From NCBI RefSeq assembly GCF_950023065.1, contig NC_088680.1:29252559-29316558 (forward strand): 64,000 nucleotides of DNA. The letters run 5' to 3'. The notes under the pieces were generated by a model. That model was given only the letters and a program-made list of their open reading frames with translations, did not search any database and was not told the DNA's origin. The DNA comes from Planococcus citri. Taxonomy: Eukaryota > Arthropoda > Insecta > Hemiptera > Pseudococcidae. Position numbers and translations under genes: made by a program. Each line of letters begins with the position of its first letter. The stretch's first letter is position 1. Positions 54,834 through 64,000 of this stretch are shown piece by piece.

Positions 54834-56558
54834 TCAAATACTTGGCGCGTTTTTAATACCGAAAAATAATCTTTTGACCTTGAAATTACCCAAATGGGTT
54901 GAAAGAGTTTGCAATAATGAAGAATCCTCATCAGACTCTAAATGCAAATATGCATTTTTGATATCAAGTTTACAGAATAAAATTCCTCCAGTCAATTTTG
55001 AGAAAATCTCATTAAGATGTGGAATGGGGTATTTATCATCAACAAGAAACTTGTTCAAGGTGGATTTATAATCTCCACAAATTCGAATTCTCCTACCTTT
55101 TTTGAAAACAGGAACGATAGGAGTTCCCCATTCAACTTGATCAGTTTTTTCAATAATACCTTGTTTTTCAAGGTCACGCAATGCGTTTGAAACTTCTTCG
55201 CGAATAGCAAAAGGAACAACTCTAGGTTTAAGAAACACTGGAGTAGAATTTTCTCGAACATTTAAATGAAATTTGAAATTTTTGGCTTTGCCAACAGACT
55301 CGTCGAAAAGTGACGAATATTTCTTCAAAATTGCATCAAGTGCAGTTTTCTTCGAATCAGGTTTTATTTCAACCTTGTGAAGATTTAAATGAACATTATT
55401 GCGCTTATCAATAATATTGAGAGCACGTAACCAAGGCCTACCAATTATGGTATCTGTTTTCTCTTTGACGATAACAACTGACAAATTCTGAGCCTCAATA
55501 TTTTCAAATTTGACCAAAGAGCATAGATAACTACCTATGGGTCGCCTACATTCCTTAAAATAAGAAACCAAGGTGCAATTTGGAGGGTCCAATTTTGCAC
55601 GAGGGAAAAGTTTTTGAAAATTTTCAAAACACATAACTGACATGCCAGCACCTGGATCGAATTCCATATCAACAGGTACGTTATTAATAATAACGGGCAT
55701 GATAATTTTATCATCCATTTTTCTCAAATCTGACAAATGATGGATGTCTACTGAGATTTCAGACGAATCAGACGAATAGTCAAAACGATCAAGCAATTTA
55801 ACTTCTTTTGAAGACTTGAAATTTTTACCCTTTCTAGGATTTTTGGAATTTTTATGCATAGTGGATTGAGAAGAATTTTTACTTAAACAAGCAGGCGAAA
55901 TATGCCCTTTTTTTCCACATGCATTACAGGTACTCTCTTTGTGTGGACACTCATCAGGTGTGTGATTGGTCCAACCACATCGAGAACATTTTTTAGACGA
56001 AGAATCTAACTGATAATGGGTTTTCATAGTTTTCCCATTATTTTTAAAATTGACTTTATGAATGGACGAAGAATCTTGACCAGTCACATTATTTGTTTGA
56101 GCAGAAGCTGCTTTAGTCAATTCGTAATTTTTTGCAACAGTGACAGCTTTTTCAAAAGTGTCAGGTTCAGATTCAAAAATTTTATAACGAATTTCGTCAC
56201 TCAGAATACCTACACTAAATTGTGTAATTAAACCTTCTTGAAGCCATTGAGAGGGAAATTTACAAGACATAGAAAGCCTTTTTAATTCAGCAGCATATTC
56301 CTGGATAGCTTCACTTTCCTTCTGATTGCGTTTGTAAAATTTAAAACGCTCAGCATATTTATTTGGCTCTGGATTAAAATAATCGGATAACTTGCTTACT
56401 ACCTTGTCAAAAGTGATGGAGGTATCTTCTGGCTCCAAAGGGGCACAAAGATCGCAAAGTCGTTCATAAGTTGATATGCCAATAGCATCCAATAAAATTG
56501 GTTTCTGCTTATCCGCGGGAACACTGTGGAGAGTGAATTTATTCTTCAAAACTTTCAC
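54834..56558 (-). pseudogene. Ty3/gypsy gag-protease-reverse transcriptase (single reading frame, ends at an in-frame TGA)
   Basis: About 574 codons. Residues 1-150 resemble a capsid-like retrotransposon gag (YERLCDLCAPLEPEDTSITF, FPSQWLQEGLITQFSVGILS). Two zinc knuckles lie near 191-226 (CSRCGWTNHTPDEC and CNACGKKGHISPAC). A retropepsin-like region near 285-380 has the active-site loop as MEFDPGAGMSVM, where D-[ST]-G-A is usual, and the flap-distal IIGRPWLRALNII. Reverse transcriptase starts near 440 (VPFAIREEVSNALRDLEKQG, GTPIVPVFKKGRRIRICGDY), with catalytic Asp in FCKLDIKNAYLHL. The frame stops at TGA 54834-54836, between FFGIKNAPSI and the finger-palm continuation. Gag and pol are fused in one frame. 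The open region continues upstream of 56558 without an ATG; an ATG in another frame at 56681-56683 may be the true gag start, implying a small indel. Confidence 0.92.
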
Positions 56559-56779
56559 ATATGTTGACCACTTGCAGTTCTTTTCATTAAAAGTTTCAAT
56601 TTGGAAATTGATGCGAAAAGTTTCGCGTGTTGGCGTGTTGGTTGAGGTACAGCACCAATAGCACCATCCGCACCATCCGGCATTGCGATTAATTATCGAA
56701 TCGATTGTTAATCACGAAAAATATTTAAATCAAAAATTCGCACACGAAAAATTCGCACTATTGAGATCTATATTGAATA

Positions 56780-56798
56780 GATCCCATCCTCGTCGCCA
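56780..56798 (-). promoter_or_regulatory. Primer binding site (tRNA-Ser-like)
   Basis: One base inside the 5' LTR, the element strand reads TGGCGACGAGGATGGGATC. Its complement ends CCCATCCTCGTCGCCA, which agrees with the 3' end of insect tRNA-Ser(GCT) as I remember it. Confidence 0.75.
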
Positions 56799-56799
56799 A

Positions 56800-57066
56800 T
56801 GTTGTAGTCGGCGCGAAAATACTCATCGCCGAACCAACGAATATGTAAAAATACACGAACGCATAGTCGAATGTGTTTATTAACTCGTATGTTACAAGAC
56901 TGCCGATGGCAGGAAAACCATATAGCCGCGAGAGCTAACGAGAGCTATATTCAAGGTCTAAAACTGGAGACATTATCGAGATGATTTATGACCTTCTCGA
57001 AGTGTTATGTAGGTATAAATACATAGGTATAAAATACATGTACAATACGTATTTGAAGTCACCACA
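56800..57066 (-). repeat. 5' LTR of the Ty3/gypsy element
   Basis: 267 bp, the same sequence as 47685-47951 by eye. The element promoter should lie here on the minus strand. AATAAA lies at 56876-56881. Confidence 0.95.
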
Positions 57067-59675
57067 GCAAGGGTTTGAGATTTTACATAAACAAGGGGGA
57101 GGCAAGGGTTTCAGATTTCACATAACCAATGGGGAGGCAAGGGTTTCAGATTTTACATGATCAAGGGGGAGGCAAGGGTTTGAGATTTTACATAACCAAT
57201 GGGAAGGCAAGGGTTTCAGATTTTACATAACTAAGGGGGAGGCAAGGGTTTCAGATTTTTTTGTTTAGTCGTTCTGATGAGGATTGAAAAATTTTACATG
57301 GCCAAGAGGGAGGACAGGGTATGAGATTTTTTATTTGAGTCGTTCTAAAGAGGGTTGAAACATTTTACATGACCAAGGGGGAGGCAAAGGCTTCTGATTT
57401 TACATAACCAAGGGGGAGGCAAGGGTTTGAGATTTTTTTATTTTGTCTTTCTATTGAGCGTTGAAAAATTTTTGATAACCAAGGGGTGGCAAGGGTTTGA
57501 GATTTTACATAACCAAGGGGGAGGCAAGGGTTTGAGATTTTTTTGTTGAGCCGTTCTAATGAGTGTTGAAAAATTTTACATAACCAAGAGGGAGGACAGG
57601 GTTTGAGATTTTTTATTTGAGTCGTTCTAAAGAGGGTTGAAACATTTTACATGACCAAGGGGGAGGCAAGGGCTTGAGATTTCGGATAACGAAGGGTGAG
57701 GCAAGGGTTTGTGGGAGGCAATGGTTTCAAATTCTTTTGTTGAGTTGTCCTAATGAGATTAGAAAATTTTACATGACCAAGGGGGAGGCATGGGTTTCAG
57801 ATTTTTTTGTTTACTCGTTCTGATGAGGATTGAAACATTTCACACAACCAGGGGGGAGGACAGGGTTTGAGATTTTTTATTTGAGTCGTCCTGATGAGGA
57901 TTGAAACATTTTACACAACCAAGGGGGAGGACAGGGTTTGAGATTTTACGTAACCAAGGGGGAGGCAAGGGTTTCAGATTTTTTTGATGAGTTGTTCTAA
58001 TGGGATTAGAAAATTTTACATGACCAAGGGGGAGGCAAGGGTTTCAGATTTTACATAAGCAAGGAGGAGTCAAGGGTTTGAGATTTTTTTGTTGAGTTGT
58101 TCTAATGAGATTATAAGATTTTACATGACCAAGGGGGAGGCAAGGGTTTCAGATTTTTTTGTTTAGTCGTTCTGATGAGGATTGAAACATTTATAACAAC
58201 CAAGGGAGAGGACAGGGTTTGAAATTTTTCATTTGAGCCGTTCTAAAGAGGTTTGAAACATTTTACACAACCAAGGGGGAAGACACGGTTTGAGATTTTA
58301 CATGACCAAGGGGGAGGCAAGGGTTTCAGATTTTTTTGATGAGTTGTTCAGATGAGGATTGAAACATTTTACACAACCAAGGGGGAGGACAGGGTTTGAG
58401 ATTTTTTGTTTGAGTCGTTCTAAAGAGGGTTGAAACATTTTACATGACCAAGGGGGAGGCAAGGGTTTCAGATTTTACATAACCAAGGGGGAGGCAAGGG
58501 TTTTAGATGTTTTTGTTGAGTCGCTCTAATGCAGTTTGAAAAATTTTACATAACCAAGGGGCAGGCAAGGGTTTCAGATTTTTTTCGTTTAGTGGTTCTA
58601 ATGAGGATTGAAAAATTTTACATGGCCAAGAGGGAGGACAGGGTTTGAGATTTTTTATTTGAGTCGTTCTAAAGAGGGTTGAAACGTTTTACATGACCAA
58701 GGGGGAGGCAAGGGTTTGAGATTATACATAAACAAGGGGGAGGCAAGGGTTTCAGATTTCACATAACCAATGGGGAGGCAAGTGTTTGAGATTTTACATG
58801 ACCAAGGGGGAGCAAGGGTTTGAGATTTTACATAACCAATGGGAAGGCAAGGGTTTCAGATTTTACATAACTAAGGGGGAGGCAAGGGTTTCAGATTTTT
58901 TTGTTTAGTCGTTCTGATGAGGATTGATAAATTTTACATGGCCAAGAGGGAGGACAGGGTATGAGATTTTTTATTTGAGTCGTTCTAAAGAGGGTTGAAA
59001 CATTTTACATGACCAAGGGGGAGGCAAGGGTTTCTGATTTTACATAACCAAGGGGGAGTCAAGGGTTTGAGATTTTTTTGTTGAGTTGTTCTAATGAGGT
59101 TTAAAAAATGTTAAATGACCAAGGGGGAGGCAATAAGGGTTCGAGATTTTTTATTTTGTCTTTCTAATGAGCGTTGAAAAATTTTTGATAACCAAGGGGT
59201 GGCAAAGGTTTGAGATTTCACATAACCAGGTGGGAGGCAAGGTTTGTGATTTTACATAACCAAGGGGAGGCAAGGGTTTGAGATTTTACATGACCAAGGG
59301 GGAGGCAAGGGTTTCAGATTTTTTTGATGAGTTGTTCTAATGAGATTAGAAAATTTTACATGACCAAGGGGGAGGCAAGGGTTTCAGATTTTTTTGTTGA
59401 GTTGTTCTAATGAGATTAGAAAATTTTACATGACCAAGGGGGAGGCAAGGGTTTCAGATTTTTTTGTTTAGTCGTTCTGTTGAGGATTGAAACATTTTAC
59501 ACAACCAAGGGGGAGGACAGGGTTTGAGATTTTACGTAACCAAGGGGGAGGCAAGGGTTTCAGATTTTACATAACCAAGGGGGATTCAAGGGTTTGAGAT
59601 TTTTTTGTTGAGTTGTTCTAATGAGGTTTAAAAAATGTTAAATGACCAAGGGGGAGGCAATAAGGGTTCGAGATT
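57067..59675. repeat. G-rich satellite, right block with ~1.65-kb higher-order unit
   Basis: It has the same short units as the left block. The succession of variants starting at 57072 (ATACATAAACAAGGGGG, then TCACATAACCAATGGGG, CCAATGGGAAGGCAAGG, GGTATGAGATTTTTTATTTG) recurs in the same order from about 58726, a shift of about 1654 bp. The 400 bp left of the retrotransposon (47280-47684) match 58300-58725. The array is therefore organised in higher-order repeats, and the retrotransposon sits inside one of them. Confidence 0.85.
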
Positions 59676-59823
59676 TTTACCGACTTTGCCGGAAACGGAA
59701 AAGTAAGGTATTGTATTTGTCATGATGGTTGAGGATTTGGGTGGGGGTGGGTTTTCTTGACGTTTTGGAGTGTGCTGATCACGATAAGACATATGGCGCA
59801 AAACGAGATAAGTTTATATATAT

Positions 59824-60920
59824 ATTTAGGCTATATATATATACTGTCTTATAGTACATTGCGAGATCCGACATATACACAGGCATTGTGAGATCCGACC
59901 CAAAAAATTTCGAAAAATGCTAAAAACTCAAATAATAACCCTACAACTTCGTTCGAACGCACGTTCCAGTGTGTAAACAGTGCCTTTCTATGCATTGCCG
60001 CCATCAATTTCGCGATCCGCATAAACCGAGATCCACCAACGGCCTAAACCTGATTTGGGGGTGGATCTCGCAAGATGCGTCGTTTATCTATTTTCAAAAA
60101 TTGTATATAAGTATATAAATAGTAGGTAAAACGAGATCCGGCTGAAAATGTGTGTACAGGGTCCCCCGGATCTCACGAGTACCATGGCATATGAGAGAAC
60201 TTGCGAGATCCGGCAAAAGGATCTCAGGATCCCGCAATGCCCGATTTTATATAAAACGGATCTCGTAATGTATGGTTTTTACATGTATATATATATGGAC
60301 CTAAGTATCCTCGACGTCACCGTACATAAACAGTACCTTTTGGTCACCAGGCTTTTAAATGCCTCCGGAGGTGTATTTACTTCATATTCGTAACCAGCAC
60401 AGTTGTAATAGTGCTTATACTCTTTTCCCCACTTGATTTACATGCTTTAAGTTTATACAAAAAAAAATTACGAGAATGGTACCAATTTGCCTCCGACTAT
60501 AAACTGATCTCTTCCGTGACCTTGTGTATTTAAAAAGATATTGACTATACCAAATTGTCACCTGCTGCCTTGCCTAATACATTACAACTACGCTGGCTAC
60601 GAATACGAAAATATAACACAACTGGAAGCATTTAAAAAGCGGTGACCAAAAGGTACTGTTTATATGCGGTGACGTCGAGGGTATGTCAGTGTTGATGGAA
60701 CAAAATTTTCAAAATCTGTATACAGTAGGTGTATACATGACCTTTTCGTCACCGGACAAACTTTTCCCCTTTTACGTTTCAGGGGAAAACAAACCGTTTG
60801 GACTTGGTATACACAGGGAAACGTCTTCGTCACCGGCAAAACGCCTCCGTCACCGATTTCGGTGACGAAGAGAACGCGTGAGTATATAAAAGGTGACGTA
60901 GAGGTACCGTTTGCATATCT
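59824..60920. other. Motif-dense insert between the two parts of copy B
   Basis: Absent from copy A. The left half (59861-60265) has about ten GAGATCCG or CGGATCTC statements. The right half (60313-60900) has about nine GTCACCG/CGGTGAC statements. The edges share TAAGTTTATATAT on both sides. No gene is believable here. Confidence 0.6.
60309..60680. repeat. Inverted repeat with ~50-bp arms
   Basis: CTCGACGTCACCGTACATAA, ACAGTACCTTTTGGTCACC and a following CTTTTAAATGC occur at 60310-60362. They return as the complement at 60628-60679, with a few differences and a centre of about 265 bp. Confidence 0.75.
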
Positions 60921-61161
60921 AAGTTTATATATCAATTTATGTATAAATTTGTGTCACGCTGAACTCAAAAGCTCCGAACTTTAAGTGGAAACTGATGATG
61001 GCAAAATATTGCTTTGATACTGAACTAGAGAAATTTTTAATTTGGTCGAAATCGATTCAGCCGTTTACGAGATATGAACGTTTAAGGGTGTTTCAACGTT
61101 ATGGATAAGCAGAAATTTGTGTAAACCCTTATATCTCGCAAACGGCTCACCCCCAACAAAC

Positions 61162-61240
61162 AGATGGGGTGGTTAGGGTGTGTAGGTTGCAGATTGGTAC
61201 GCCGAAGGTCGGGTGTTCGAATCCCGCGCGAGTCAAGAGG
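61162..61240 (+). pseudogene. tRNA-like pol III promoter unit in copy B
   Basis: GGGTGGTTAGGGTGTGTAGG and GGGTGTTCGAATCCC with tRNA-like spacing; counterpart of 22966-23040. The stems pair incompletely. Confidence 0.55.
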
Positions 61241-61489
61241 AGAAAATTTTTTGTTGATTTTTTTGTTAATTTTTTTGTTAATTTTATCCGTCCAAAATTT
61301 TTTTGCCATAAAAAATCAAAATTTTTCAAAAATTTCTAGTGTAAGTAATTTTTGTTTTAACAAAAAACATTAAGTTTTTGGTAAATAGCCAGTAAATTTT
61401 GATAATTTTTTTTTTTTTTTGTTAATTAATAGTAATTTTTAGTAAATAAAATGATTAGTTATTTTTGGTGAATTACTCGTAATTAAAGT

Positions 61490-62125
61490 TGGTCGAAAAT
61501 TTTGGTAAATTGCTTGGGTAATTTTTGGTAAATTAGTAAAAACCTTTGACAGTAAATTACTGGGGTAGTTAAAATTCGGTAAAAAATTGGTAAATTAGTG
61601 AGGAAATGTCTCGTAAATTACTGAGGTGAATGTTGGTAAATTGCTGGGGTAATTTTTGGTAAAATGGAAAATTGGTAAATTAGTGGGTAATGTCTGGTAA
61701 ATTACTGAGGTAAATGTTAGTAAATTGCTGGGGTAATTTTTAGTAAATTCGTAAATTTTGGTAAAGTCGTAAATTTTGGTAAATTAATAAATTTGGGTAA
61801 ATTCGTAAATTTTGGTAAATTCGTAAATTTTGGTAAATCGGTAAATTTGGGTAAATCGGCAAATTTGGGTAAATTGGTAAATTTAGGTAAATTTTGGTAA
61901 ATAGGTAAATTTTGGTAAATTGGTAAATTTTGGTAAATTGGTAAATTTTAGTAAATTGGTAAATTTTGGTAAATTGGTAAATGTTGGTAAAATGGTAAAT
62001 TTTGGTAAATTGATAAATTTTGATAAATTCGTAAATTTTAGTGAATTGGTAAATTTTGGTAAATCGGTAAATTTTGGTAAATTGGTAAATGTTGGTAAAT
62101 TGGTAAATTTCAGTAAATAGCTAAA
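61490..62125 (+). repeat. GGTAAATT minisatellite array (copy B)
   Basis: Degenerate longer units with GGTAAATTGCTGGGGTAATTT and GTAAATTACTGAGGTAAATG (61550-61740) are followed by tight 9- and 18-bp units GGTAAATTTTGGTAAATT (61745-62110). Confidence 0.78.
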
Positions 62126-62129
62126 GGGT

Positions 62130-63030
62130 ATAGGAGGATAAGGTACGGTTTTGGGCCCAGAAATGGATTTCGACGAAATTCACACCAAAGGTTACCCATG
62201 ATGAGAAGATACGCTCAAAAAAATTTCAGACCCCCAGACCTTTTTTTCAGGGGGGGAGGGGCCAAAATGTGTTTTTTAAACTTTATTTTCCAGTGTTTCG
62301 CCAAAAGTAGATAAAAATTTCGCGTTTTTTTGTATCAATTCTTAAGGGTGAGGGGAAGCCCCTGAAATTTTTTCAAAATTTTTCGGACCATTTTTCACAA
62401 AATTGTGGCGTTTTGAAAATTTTGAGCGGCCATTTTGTAAAGAAGTTGCGGAGGTACAGTCACCATTTTTTTTTCCTAAAATACGTTATTTAGTCAAGAT
62501 TAGACCATAAAAGTTTCAACGAGTTTGAGTTGGTGCAACATTGTCAAAAAAAATAAAAACTGACCACGCGTCATATTTGCCGGGGGTTGGGCATGATAGT
62601 CCACGGCGCTATCGTGGGTAGTTACGTAGCGTTCGCGCGCGTTACTGTCGTTCGTGGTTGTCTCATAGTCCAGTCAAATAGGGGGGAAAAATGGGTGAAC
62701 CACATACTCGTTATTCCAATCAAATATTTTTTGGTGAATATTGTCAGAAATGTCAACCCCCTCCCTTCATATATACCCCTCGAAATGGCATTTTTTCGTC
62801 TTATTTCATGTTTTTTAACAATGAAAATTGCGAGGAACAATTTTCTAAACATGTTTTTTGGATGTATTTACGACCCCTCAATATCATATATTTTTTCGAA
62901 ATTTTTGTTTTGGCAGGTCCGTCATGGTGAAAATTTGAAAAAACGAGTCGTAGAGGGGGTAAAATGAGTATTTTGGAAGAATTAACTATTAATGAGTGAG
63001 GTGTCGTTTCCGCATGATTCGATACCACTA
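62130..63030. other. Noncoding segment, no gene recognised
   Basis: It contains G tracts and the phrase CCCCTCGAAATGGC-type low complexity. A 126-codon open frame at 62587-62967 carries no recognisable domain. Confidence 0.35.
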
Positions 63031-63420
63031 AGCACGAATATGACGTCAGATTTTCTGCTGCACTCATCAAGCCCCCCCCCCCCCGAAAGTGTCTTCACTC
63101 CTTCAGCCTCCTCCTCAATTTTTAATATTTTTGAAATATAGTTATTTTGATGATATTGGTGTTTTCATATGTTTCAAACCTACGGAGCACAAATTTTATG
63201 TCAGATTTTGTTTTGCACCTACCTGGCCTCTCCAGGGCCTCAGTCCCCTCCTCAATTTCTACTGTTTTTAAACGGAACTACTTTTATAATATTGGTGTAG
63301 TTTTCAAGTGAACCGAACTACCCGAATGGAAATACAAACGTCAGATTTCGTTTTACTCGCACCCAGCCCCTCCGGAGCTTCTACAGGGGCTGGGTAAGTG
63401 TAAAACAAAATCTGACGCAA
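63030..63420. repeat. Degenerate ~125-150-bp repeat ending in a hairpin
   Basis: ACGTCAGATTT-TTTT-CAC and CCTCCTCAATTT-TA-T-TTT plus ATGATATTGGTGT-TTTTCA recur about three times. The segment 63339-63417 folds into a hairpin: CGTCAGATTTCGTTTTAC and CACCCAGCCCCT pair with AGGGGCTGGGT and GTAAAACAAAATCTGACG. Confidence 0.6.
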
Positions 63421-64000
63421 CATTTGCGCTTGGGAGGTTCGAACGACACCAGTATCATAACGTCATTATGAGGGGGTAAATATGAAGGGAGGGGGTTGAA
63501 ATTTCTTATGGGTACACCCCTTACAAATGTTTACAACGTACTTAAAAATGAGAAAAATTGGTTCACATGGGGCTGAGAAAATAATTTTTATTCCATTCCA
63601 GAAAAAGGGTGTTTTTCAAAAATGGGATGAGGGGGTCTGGAGATCTGAAACTTTCAATGCGGAAGTTCCTCGTTAAGTACCTTTACCTACCTAGTACCTA
63701 CCTACCTAACATGCAAATATCAATCCAAAAGCTCACGGAGCCCATTTCTAAAAATTACGTCACTTCGAGGGATCGTAGCGCCACCCCCTTGGGGCTAGGG
63801 AGTTGGTTGATAGATCATTCGATAGGTATTTGAGAGGACATAAAATGATCACAAAGCTCATTCTACTCGAAAGTTGATATTTTAGAAGTTTTTAACGAAA
63901 ATCTGATTTTGAAGGGGTGTGATCCACTGTGGGAGGGGTCGGGGGGATTTTAATATGTTGTTCACCACACTACTCTTGACAATATTCACCAAAAAATATT
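63420..64000. other. Noncoding end of the window
   Basis: It contains a TACC microsatellite (63686-63711) and G-rich stretches. No gene was found. Confidence 0.35.

Larger units (their letters stand above)
47685..57066 (-). mobile_element. Ty3/gypsy LTR retrotransposon carrying two nested DNA transposons
   Basis: Two 267-bp LTRs (47685-47951 and 56800-57066) begin TG and end CA and look identical by eye. They are flanked by a 5-bp duplication GCAAG (47680-47684, 57067-57071). The coding order on the minus strand is gag, zinc knuckles, protease, reverse transcriptase, RNase H, integrase. That is the Ty3/gypsy order, without an env. A tRNA-Ser-like primer site and a polypurine tract abut the LTRs. 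Without the nested inserts it is about 4.7 kb. It is broken by a P-type transposon in the integrase region, a hAT MITE in RNase H and one in-frame TGA in reverse transcriptase. Confidence 0.95.
59676..62125 (+). mobile_element. tRNA-headed element with GGTAAATT minisatellite tail, copy B (interrupted)
   Basis: Plus-strand counterpart of 21960-23445. It opens with TACCGACTTTGCCGGAAACG and TGATGGTTGAGGATTTGGGT to GAGATAAGTTTATATA at 59820. It resumes at about 60921 with TAAGTTTATATATCAATTTA and continues through AACGGCTCACCCCCAA, the tRNA-like boxes and the AATTTTTTTGTTAATT stretch into the array. About 1.1 kb of unrelated sequence sits between the two parts. Confidence 0.7.

Noticed and set aside
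61920..62120. 66-codon open frame with repeated VNFGKL
   Set aside because: Pure translation of the GGTAAATT minisatellite, whose 9- and 18-bp units keep frame.
62587..62967. 126-codon open frame near the right end
   Set aside because: No motif recognised; overlapping open frames of similar quality exist on the other strand.

Overview
The window is eukaryotic, AT-rich and almost entirely intronic or transposon-derived. Spliceosomal exons, very long introns, a canonical nuclear tRNA and many insect-type transposons point to an arthropod. Frequent TACC/GTAGGTACC microsatellites and a THAP/P-type transposon would fit a hemipteran such as a scale insect or mealybug, but that last step is a low-confidence guess from style, not from a marker gene.

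Host gene. One plus-strand gene runs through the window as short, widely spaced exons that phase together: 1-36 (partial), 182-310, 27121-27291, 31229-31376, 39899-40032, and a possible further exon at 43648. They encode two cysteine-rich GDNF/GAS1 domains of a GDNF-family receptor alpha-like protein. Both ends are incomplete: no signal peptide or start is present, and the 3' end is unresolved. Its introns (about 0.15, 26.8, 3.9, 8.5 and 3.6 kb) hold nearly everything else up to 43.6 kb. An antisense tRNA-Lys(CTT) gene lies at 27984-28056.

Intronic repeats. There are two large foldback elements (8109-8982, 20037-20617) and a small one (37545-37725). A 1248-bp non-autonomous hAT element (35013-36260, 8-bp target duplication) splits a CACCAGAAGTC minisatellite. 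A roughly 1-kb unclassified element occurs as two inverted copies (about 2925-3935 and 13395-14410). There is also a 5'-truncated LINE tail (15498-15775) and several degenerate minisatellite families spread over both orientations.

Nested transposon complex, 46.4-59.7 kb. A G-rich satellite with about 1.65-kb higher-order periodicity is split by a minus-strand Ty3/gypsy retrotransposon (47685-57066; 267-bp LTRs that look identical, 5-bp target duplication, tRNA-Ser-like primer site). The retrotransposon itself carries two DNA transposons. One is a 4182-bp P-element relative with 32-bp terminal inverted repeats, a THAP ORF and a 679-codon transposase ORF, inserted in the integrase region (48769-52950). 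The other is a 487-bp GCC-rich hAT-type MITE inserted in the RNase H region (53743-54229). Arithmetic on both insertions plus their target duplications keeps the host reading frame, so both hit an element that was essentially open apart from one in-frame TGA in reverse transcriptase and an uncertain gag start.

Right end, 59.7-64 kb. A copy of a tRNA-headed element with a GGTAAATT minisatellite tail lies here, inverted relative to a second copy at 21960-23445. It is interrupted by about 1.1 kb dense in two short motifs (GAGATCCG and CGTCACCG) on both strands. The last 1.9 kb is repeat-rich noncoding sequence.
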